From positions 1 to 60,419 of the forward strand of contig CADBRU010000022.1 of the NCBI GenBank assembly GCA_902797165.1: 60,419 bases of DNA, written 5' to 3'. Below the pieces are notes generated by a model, which searched no databases, was not told the origin of the DNA, and was given only the letters and a program-made list of their open reading frames with translations. This document shows, piece by piece, positions 55,290-60,419 of the stretch (position 1 is the stretch's first letter; the number at the start of each line of letters is the position of its first letter). A program made the position numbers and the translations under genes. This DNA comes from an uncultured Elusimicrobium sp. GTDB taxonomy: Bacteria > Elusimicrobiota > Elusimicrobia > Elusimicrobiales > Elusimicrobiaceae.

Positions 55290-57143
55290 ATGAAAGTATT
55301 GCCGACCGTTAAAACCCCTGCAGATTTGCGCAACATTAAGCGCGAACTATTGCCGCAACTTTGTGAAGAACTGCGTCAGGAAATTATTCAAACCACCAGT
55401 AAAAACGGCGGACATTTGGGGTCTAGTTTGGGAGCCGTAGAAATTATTACCGCCCTACACTATGTATTTGATACTCCCAAGGACAAAATTGTATTTGACA
55501 CCGGACATCAATCTTACGCGCATAAGTTATTAACGGGGCGGCAAAGTAAATTTCATACCATTCGTACCAAAGGCGGTTTAAGCGGTTTTCCCAAACGCAG
55601 TGAAAGTAAATATGATACATTTGGCGTAGGGCATGCCAGTACGGCTCTATCGGCTGCGTTGGGTATGGCCATCGCGCGCGATCAGAAGAAATCAGACAAT
55701 AAAGTTATTGCTTTAGTGGCAGACGGTGCTTTGACCGGCGGTATGGCGTACGAAGCCATGCAAAATGCCGGCTTACTGGCTACCGATATGCTGGTGATTT
55801 TAAACGATAACCAAATGTTTATTTCCCAACGCGTCGGTCAACTGGGACAACTTTTGACCAAATTGCTCACCAAAAAATATGTGCAACTTGCCGAAGAAAA
55901 AGCCACTAATTTCTTAAAACGGTTTGATGATTTGGGAAATAATGCCGCCAAACTGGCCAAAAAGGCGCGCTCTATTTTATTCCCCGGTACTATTTTCGAA
56001 GAAATGGGTTTTCGATATTTCGGTCCGGTCAACGGAAACGATATTGACGCCATGATTGATGTTTTAGAAAGTGTCAAAGAGATCAAAGGCCCGGTACTTT
56101 TACACGTGGTTACCAAAAAAGGAAAAGGATATCCTCCCGCCGAACAAAAACCCACTAAATTTCACGGAATCGGGATGTTTGACGCCGATACCGGAGATAC
56201 TATCAGTAAAAATAACACAATCACTTTTACCAAGGCTTTCTCCGATGCAATAGTCAAACTGGCTAAAGCAGATAAAAAGATTAATGCCATTACTGCCGCT
56301 ATGCCCGAAGGTACGGGGTTGGCTGCTTTCCGTGAAGAATTTCCGGAGCGGTTTTTTGACGTAGGTATTGCCGAAGAACATGCCGCCACCTTTGCGGCCG
56401 GACTTGCCGCAGAAGGCTTGAAACCCGTCGTAGCGGTTTATTCCTCTTTTATGCAACGTTGCTATGACCAACTGGTGCATGATATTGCACTGCAAGATTT
56501 ACCGGTAGTCTTTGCGTTGGACCGTGCCGGACTGGTCGGCGAAGACGGACCTACCCATCATGGTGCTTTTGATTTAAGTTTTCTGCGCAGCACGCCTAAC
56601 ATTATTCTGGCTGCTCCGGCGGATGAAAATGAGTTAGGGCATTTGCTCAAAACCGGACTCGATAGCGGTAAACCGTTTATCTTGCGTTATCCGCGCGGAG
56701 CCGGTTTTAATGTTACTATTGACGAGGAACTAAAAGATTTTCCGATCGGTAAAGGGGTTTGGCTTAAAGAAGGAAAAGACCTCACGATTGCCGCTATCGG
56801 TAATATGGTACACCCTGCCTTACAGGCCGCCGAACTGCTTGCCAAACAGGGGATAGATACCGGCGTAATCAACATGCGTTTTGTTAAACCGCTTGATACG
56901 CAAATTTTAGCAGAGGCCGTCAAACACTCCCCCCGTATAGTAACGGTAGAAGATAATGCGCTTTGCGGCGGTTTCGGATCTGCAATAGCGGAATATCTGA
57001 CCGCACAAGACAAACCGTTTCAGTTATTGCGTTTAGGTTTGCCCGATGAATTTGTAGAACATGGAAAAGTAACTTTATTGCAAGAACAATTAAATTTAAC
57101 GGCTCAAACCATGGCCAAAAAAATCAGCACTTGGAGTAAATAA
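55290..57143 (+). CDS. dxs: 1-deoxy-D-xylulose-5-phosphate synthase
   Basis: Dxs condenses pyruvate and glyceraldehyde 3-phosphate using thiamine diphosphate, the first step of the MEP isoprenoid pathway. The 617-residue protein has GGHLGSSLGAVE, FDTGHQSYAHKLLTGR, the ThDP motif GDG-type region as ADGALTGGMAYEAMQNAG and LNDNQM, and DRAGLVGEDGPTHHGAFDLS, with catalytic Glu in FFDVGIAEEHAATFAAG. SD AAGGAG. It forms an operon with ispA and the LOG gene (2 bases after). Confidence 0.96.
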   Translation: MKVLPTVKTPADLRNIKRELLPQLCEELRQEIIQTTSKNGGHLGSSLGAVEIITALHYVFDTPKDKIVFDTGHQSYAHKLLTGRQSKFHTIRTKGGLSGFPKRSESKYDTFGVGHASTALSAALGMAIARDQKKSDNKVIALVADGALTGGMAYEAMQNAGLLATDMLVILNDNQMFISQRVGQLGQLLTKLLTKKYVQLAEEKATNFLKRFDDLGNNAAKLAKKARSILFPGTIFEEMGFRYFGPVNGNDIDAMIDVLESVKEIKGPVLLHVVTKKGKGYPPAEQKPTKFHGIGMFDADTGDTISKNNTITFTKAFSDAIVKLAKADKKINAITAAMPEGTGLAAFREEFPERFFDVGIAEEHAATFAAGLAAEGLKPVVAVYSSFMQRCYDQLVHDIALQDLPVVFALDRAGLVGEDGPTHHGAFDLSFLRSTPNIILAAPADENELGHLLKTGLDSGKPFILRYPRGAGFNVTIDEELKDFPIGKGVWLKEGKDLTIAAIGNMVHPALQAAELLAKQGIDTGVINMRFVKPLDTQILAEAVKHSPRIVTVEDNALCGGFGSAIAEYLTAQDKPFQLLRLGLPDEFVEHGKVTLLQEQLNLTAQTMAKKISTWSK

Positions 57144-57145
57144 CT

Positions 57146-57976
57146 ATGGAACCGAAAATGAGAAAAAGATTAGTCAAAGACCTTGAACACAATTCCTCGT
57201 ATACACGGGCTTATGAAGACTTAGATTTACTCAAAAGACCGCCTTTGCGTTCGGTACGTTTGCAACTGGAATTATTAAAACCCGATTTATATTTACTGGC
57301 ACGAGATATTAACGAAACAATCGTTTGTTTCGGTAGTGCGCGGGTGCGCCCGGAAAAAGAAGCCAAAGCACGTTTGTCCAAAGCCCAAAAAGAATTAGCC
57401 AAAAATCCCCGTTCTAAATCCTTACAAGACGAAGTCCGCGCCGCTAAAGGGCTATTGTCTTTATCCAAATATTATGAAATAGGACGAGAACTAGGCAAAC
57501 TGATTGTTACCAAAAGCCACAACCGTTTTGCCGTCATGACAGGCGGCGGACCGGGGCTGATGGAAGCGGCCAATCGCGGCGCTTACGAAAACGGCGGCAC
57601 CAGTATCGGCATGAACATTACATTGCCGCACGAACAAGAGCCCAATCCGTACATCAGCAAAAATATGGCTTTCTTGTTTCATTATTTCTCTATTCGCAAA
57701 ATGCATCTTGTCATGCGCGCCAAAGCCGTGGTGGTATTGCCGGGTGGATTTGGTACTTTTGATGAAATGTTTGAACTATTGACTTTAGTGCAAACCCAAA
57801 AGAAAGAACGCATCCCTCTTATTTTGCTGGGTAAAGAATTTTGGAGCAAAGTCATCAACGTCGAAGCGTTAGCCGATTACGGTGTGATCAGCGCCAAAGA
57901 TCCGCATGTGTTTGAAGTAGCGGATACCGCGCAGGAAGCGTGGAATATTATTGCCAAATTCTACAGGATTAAATAA
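57146..57976 (+). CDS. LOG family (lysine-decarboxylase-like) protein
   Basis: 276 residues with the LOG signatures VMTGGGPGLMEAANRGAYE and the PGGxGTxxE motif as LPGGFGTFDEMFELLTLVQTQK. LOG enzymes are nucleoside 5'-monophosphate phosphoribohydrolases (cytokinin-activating type); the bacterial role is often unclear. An extra N-terminal region (about 75 residues, DLDLLKRPPLRSVRLQLELLKP) precedes the Rossmann fold. Third gene after ispA-dxs; a terminator follows. Confidence 0.88.
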   Translation: MEPKMRKRLVKDLEHNSSYTRAYEDLDLLKRPPLRSVRLQLELLKPDLYLLARDINETIVCFGSARVRPEKEAKARLSKAQKELAKNPRSKSLQDEVRAAKGLLSLSKYYEIGRELGKLIVTKSHNRFAVMTGGGPGLMEAANRGAYENGGTSIGMNITLPHEQEPNPYISKNMAFLFHYFSIRKMHLVMRAKAVVVLPGGFGTFDEMFELLTLVQTQKKERIPLILLGKEFWSKVINVEALADYGVISAKDPHVFEVADTAQEAWNIIAKFYRIK

Positions 57977-57990
57977 AAATAAAACATTTA

Positions 57991-58022
57991 AAAACTCCCA
58001 CTCGGTTGAGTGGGAGTTTTTA
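57991..58022. terminator. Terminator between the LOG gene and queH
   Basis: Perfect 13-bp stem (AAAACTCCCACTC / GAGTGGGAGTTTT) with a GGTT loop. It touches the queH stop codon and serves both strands. Confidence 0.9.
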
Positions 58023-58556
58023 TTTTCGGCGGCTGAATTTACAACCGCAATAAGTTTGATTATAAAGTTGCATTTCTTGATTAAGTGTGCGACGCAGTTC
58101 CTCCAGCCCGCCTTTGCGCCAATTGGTTTTATCATACGGCACACCGACGGTTTGTTCTGCGCGAAAAGCCGCAGCATTGACTTGTTCTAAATCTTTATGA
58201 CGGGAAATTCCCAACACGGAAGAAAAAGCCGTAAAGCCATTTTCTTTGGCGTACTCAGCCGCTCGTTTTAAGCGCAACTCAAAACACACGCTACATCTTT
58301 TCCCGCGTTCCGGCTCCGACTCCAGTCCCTTTACAACCTCACACCAAACTTGCGGCTCATAGGGCAAACTGACAAAAGCAATACCAAATTTTTTGCACAC
58401 GCGTTCATTTTCCTTCAAACGCTTGTGATATTCTTCTTCCGTATCGATATTGGGATTATAAAACAAAACGGTGAAATTACGCCCGGTTTGCGCCAAATGC
58501 TTGATGACTCCGCACGAACAAGGCGCACAACAACTAAGGAGTAATAATTTTTCCAC
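58020..58556 (-). CDS. queH: Epoxyqueuosine reductase QueH
   Basis: QueH performs the last step of queuosine synthesis, reducing epoxyqueuosine in tRNA, and replaces QueG. The 178-residue protein has the Cys-rich start LLLLSCCAPCSCGVI, then VLFYNPNIDTEEEYHKRLKE, RCSVCFELRLKRAAEYAKE, and a C-terminal TYCGCKFSRR, all QueH marks (Fe-S and metal Cys). The GTG at 58556 overlaps the upstream stop (TAGTG), with GGTGG a few bases before. A longer frame to 58610 overlaps the upstream gene and is not favoured. Confidence 0.92.
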   Translation of the reverse strand: MEKLLLLSCCAPCSCGVIKHLAQTGRNFTVLFYNPNIDTEEEYHKRLKENERVCKKFGIAFVSLPYEPQVWCEVVKGLESEPERGKRCSVCFELRLKRAAEYAKENGFTAFSSVLGISRHKDLEQVNAAAFRAEQTVGVPYDKTNWRKGGLEELRRTLNQEMQLYNQTYCGCKFSRRK

Positions 58557-59170
58557 TAACTCCACCGTCCGTTGGAAATATATTGATCGGTATGACTCCA
58601 ATAATACCACAAACTATATACCGCCAGTACCAAACAAAACATACCGGCATATACTAAGCAATGACCGATCAGTACATCTTGCTCGAGTAGTCCGAGCGGT
58701 TTTAAAATATACCACCAATCTCCTTTCATCACGCCCGGTGCGTAATTACTCATCATATCCGAGGAGGTCAATGGTAATTTCATAGCACGCGCATCGGCCG
58801 CATAAATGCCGGCCCCGTACAAAGTAGTAGACAACCAATATAATAAAAACGGCAACAAATATCGGCCGCCGCGCAAACGCAAAGCCGCAAAACACAAAAT
58901 CAAAGGAATCAGTGTTTCCATGCCGTTGCCGCTGGCATAACACCACCATTCCCATCCCCACGGACACCAAGCCCGGTGTGAAAATTCATGCGTTAAATAA
59001 TTGGGCAGATAAATAAACATATTGTTTAGTACAGTATCTGCGAAATTACCGTACGCATTTGCACATAGCCACCATACGGCGATTATAAAAAAAAGCAAAC
59101 TCCAAAATCCCCACTTAAAGTACAGGAAACTTTGCTGATACGGATCAATCCATTCTAAAAATCTTTTCAT
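58556..59170 (-). CDS. Membrane protein with HEFSH (HExxH) motif, possible metalloprotease
   Basis: 204 residues with about five membrane segments. I do not recognise it with confidence. HEFSH at residues 61-65 in a hydrophobic context (YLPNYLTHEFSHRAW) matches the zinc-protease HExxH. GNGMETLIPL (81-90) and KGDWWYILKPLGLL near the end could supply a third metal ligand, as in site-2-protease-like enzymes. The window has no partner protease or substrate. The ATG at 59170 is 6 nt after a TAAAAT and has no SD. The gene is followed by queH with one overlapping base. Confidence 0.7.
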   Translation of the reverse strand: MKRFLEWIDPYQQSFLYFKWGFWSLLFFIIAVWWLCANAYGNFADTVLNNMFIYLPNYLTHEFSHRAWCPWGWEWWCYASGNGMETLIPLILCFAALRLRGGRYLLPFLLYWLSTTLYGAGIYAADARAMKLPLTSSDMMSNYAPGVMKGDWWYILKPLGLLEQDVLIGHCLVYAGMFCLVLAVYSLWYYWSHTDQYISNGRWS

Positions 59171-59176
59171 AGTATT

Positions 59177-59182
59177 ATTTTA
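59177..59182 (-). promoter_or_regulatory. -10 box of the membrane HExxH gene (leaderless start)
   Basis: Minus-strand TAAAAT (59177-59182), 6 nt to the ATG at 59170; no SD. The -35 is weak. Confidence 0.4.
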
Positions 59183-59189
59183 TCAAACT

Positions 59190-59222
59190 AAACCCCGCAC
59201 CTAAAAGGCACGGGGTTTTTTA
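59190..59222. terminator. Terminator of the DnaJ-like gene
   Basis: Stem AAACCCCG / CGGGGTTT with a partly paired 13-nt interior. Both sides are flanked by A or T runs. It lies between the DnaJ-like stop and the start of the membrane HExxH gene. Confidence 0.85.
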
Positions 59223-59234
59223 TTTAAAAACGCA

Positions 59235-60218
59235 TTAACTGATATCTGCCAATTTGGCAAATAAGTCCTTTTGCTCTTTGGTCAAACTGCGCGGCACATC
59301 TATATTCAACGTTACATACAAACTGCCCTTCGCATTTAACCCTTTTCCGCTGAGTTTTAATTTTTTACCATTGTGCGTGCCGGCCGGTACTTTTACTTGC
59401 ACCGGGCCGTCTAAAGTCGGCACAAAAATCGTTCCGCCCAGAGCCGCCGTCCACGGCATCAAAGTGACTTGCGTATGCAAATCATCCCCCTCCAAACGAT
59501 AAGTTAAATGCGGGCGAATTTTAATCACCAAGTACAAATCACCGTTACCGCGTTGGGTACGGTTGCCGTATCCCTTTAATTTAATACGCTTTCCTTCTCC
59601 CACGCCGGCAGGTAATTTCACCGTCACATTGCGCCCGTTGGGTAAAGTAAGTTGCATTTGGCCGCCGCGGTGGGCATCTTCTAAATTAAGTGCCAGTTCT
59701 GCTTCTACATCTCCGCTGCGTTGGCTTGCTCCGCCGGCTCCGCCGCCAAACGGATTTCCTTGCATGCCGCCAAAGCCTCCCATGCCTCCCAAACCGCCGA
59801 AAATGCTTTGGAAGAAATCACTGAAATCAGCCCCGCCGAAATTACCGCCCCCGTTGGAACTGAAATTATAATACGTATTGCCGTTTCCGCCGCTATATTG
59901 TTGGTATCCACCACCGAAAGGATTGCCTCCGTAAGACGAACGGCCGCGCCCGGCAGACCTTGCACCGCCGCCGCGGGCATAATCTTGGTATCCTGTTTGG
60001 CCTACTTGGTCATAAATCGTGCGTTTTTGTTTGTCGGAAAGCACCGCATACGCTTCATTTACATCTTTGAATTTTTCCGTCATAGCGGCTTTTTCTGATT
60101 CGGGATGTAAATCCGGATGATATTTGCGCGCGGCGGTTTTGAATGCTTTTTTTATTTCGGCATCCGTTGCGTTCTTACTCACACCTAAAATTTTGTAATA
60201 ATCTTTATACTCTGCCAT
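59235..60218 (-). CDS. cbpA: DnaJ-family co-chaperone without zinc finger (CbpA-like)
   Basis: 327 residues: N-terminal J domain (MAEYKDYYKILGVSKNA) with the HPD motif in RKYHPDLHPES, a Gly/Ser/Asn/Phe-rich linker (about 75-165), and the C-terminal substrate domains (QLTLPNGRNVTVKLPAGV, KIRPHLTYRLEGDDLHTQVTLMPWTAALGG). The CxxCxGxG zinc repeats are absent, so it is type II (CbpA-like) rather than DnaJ. It stimulates DnaK. SD AGGAGG. A TTTGCGCGCAAA palindrome lies upstream. Confidence 0.92.
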   Translation of the reverse strand: MAEYKDYYKILGVSKNATDAEIKKAFKTAARKYHPDLHPESEKAAMTEKFKDVNEAYAVLSDKQKRTIYDQVGQTGYQDYARGGGARSAGRGRSSYGGNPFGGGYQQYSGGNGNTYYNFSSNGGGNFGGADFSDFFQSIFGGLGGMGGFGGMQGNPFGGGAGGASQRSGDVEAELALNLEDAHRGGQMQLTLPNGRNVTVKLPAGVGEGKRIKLKGYGNRTQRGNGDLYLVIKIRPHLTYRLEGDDLHTQVTLMPWTAALGGTIFVPTLDGPVQVKVPAGTHNGKKLKLSGKGLNAKGSLYVTLNIDVPRSLTKEQKDLFAKLADIS

Positions 60219-60254
60219 ACGATTTCCTCCTACTGTTATTTTAATTTTATATAA

Positions 60255-60266
60255 TTTGCGCGCAAA
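60255..60266. promoter_or_regulatory. TTTGCGCGCAAA palindrome upstream of the DnaJ-like gene
   Basis: A perfect 12-bp palindrome in AT-rich flanks, 37 bp upstream of the ATG and between the divergent chaperone and tRNA-Asn genes. It could be an operator; it is not a CIRCE element. Confidence 0.3.
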
Positions 60267-60289
60267 ATTAAACAGCCGCTATTTAACTA

Positions 60290-60318
60290 TTTACAAACCG
60301 CTTTTTATTAAGTACAAT
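60290..60318 (+). promoter_or_regulatory. Promoter of tRNA-Asn
   Basis: TTTACA (60290-60295), 17-bp spacer, TACAAT (60313-60318), 21 bp before the mature tRNA. Confidence 0.7.
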
Positions 60319-60339
60319 AGTTATGTAGTAACAATTTAT

Positions 60340-60414
60340 TCGCCCTTAGCTCAATGGTGGAGCGACCGGCTGTTAACCGGTAGGTTGAAGGTTCGAGTCC
60401 TTCAGGGCGAGCCA
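60340..60414 (+). tRNA. tRNA-Asn (GTT anticodon)
   Basis: 75-nt cloverleaf: acceptor TCGCCCT/AGGGCGA with discriminator G and encoded CCA (60412-60414); D arm GCTC/GAGC; anticodon stem ACCGG/CCGGT around loop CTGTTAA (anticodon GTT); T arm with TTCGAGT. Asn is clear from the anticodon. Q34 modification of GTT-type (GUN) tRNAs links it to QueF/QueH here. Confidence 0.96.
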
Positions 60415-60419
60415 TTTAA

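Overview
The window is about 60.4 kb of chromosome, apparently from a diderm, fermentative, host-associated bacterium. The best guess is a gut member of the phylum Elusimicrobiota (Elusimicrobium-like). Clues are five solo type IV pilin-like genes with a near-identical N-terminus, an EIIA-HPr-EI fusion next to a GlcNAc PTS, AdhE and HydF (fermentation and [FeFe]-hydrogenase), and LPS, Mla and lipoprotein genes (outer membrane). The taxonomic call is inference from gene content. I see no CRISPR array, insertion sequence, prophage or integron; almost everything is ordinary chromosomal coding with short spacers, clear GC-rich terminators and mostly good Shine-Dalgarno sites.

Layout. 1-1.6 kb: rpsP-khpA-trmD-rplS (no rimM). 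1.7-2.3 kb: a decayed pilin-like start and an intact pilin-like gene. 2.4-8.3 kb: complete N-acetylglucosamine operon (phosphotransfer fusion, NagE, NagB, NagA). 8.4-9.8 kb: MATE exporter. 9.8-16.5 kb, minus strand: dnaB-alr-mlaE-mlaF-mlaD-radA, where the MCE protein carries a beta-rich C-terminus that may be an outer-membrane barrel. 16.7-19.4 kb: adhE. 19.4-24.6 kb: two paralogous pilin-like genes, small exported and membrane proteins, a YwqK-like repeat protein, a flavoprotein, tRNA(CAT), a TPR lipoprotein and a hairpin-rich intergenic stretch. 24.7-25.5 kb: glycosyltransferase. 25.6-33.8 kb: eight-gene MoxR/Bat operon. 33.8-36.5 kb: gmhA-rpiB-pgi. 36.6-39.3 kb: miaB, a PilZ protein, miaA. 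39.4-42.4 kb: trypsin-like protease, plsY-gpsA and an HU-family gene. 42.4-50.3 kb, minus strand: ileS-lspA-TPR lipoprotein-divergent P-type ATPase-queF-PrcB-like protein-pilin. 50.4-54.2 kb: pilin, pyrimidine phosphorylase, exported protein, hydF. 54.3-58 kb: ispA-dxs-LOG. 58-60.4 kb: queH, a membrane HExxH protein, a DnaJ/CbpA-like gene and tRNA-Asn.

How the parts fit. GlcNAc is imported and phosphorylated by NagE using phosphate relayed by the fused EIIA-HPr-EI. NagA and NagB turn it into fructose 6-phosphate, which Pgi and glycolysis can use. AdhE removes reducing equivalents as ethanol, and HydF implies hydrogen metabolism. Envelope biogenesis is well represented (Mla, PlsY/GpsA, GmhA, LspA, Alr, IspA/Dxs), as is tRNA modification (TrmD, MiaA, MiaB, QueF, QueH).

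Most notable: an MCE protein that could bridge the envelope; a P1B-like ATPase whose A-domain TGE motif reads TGN and whose metal-site and HP motifs are altered; several genes whose ATG lies exactly 6 nt after a -10 box and that lack an SD (probably leaderless); the dispersed pilin family with solo promoters; and an unrecognised membrane protein with an HEFSH motif.
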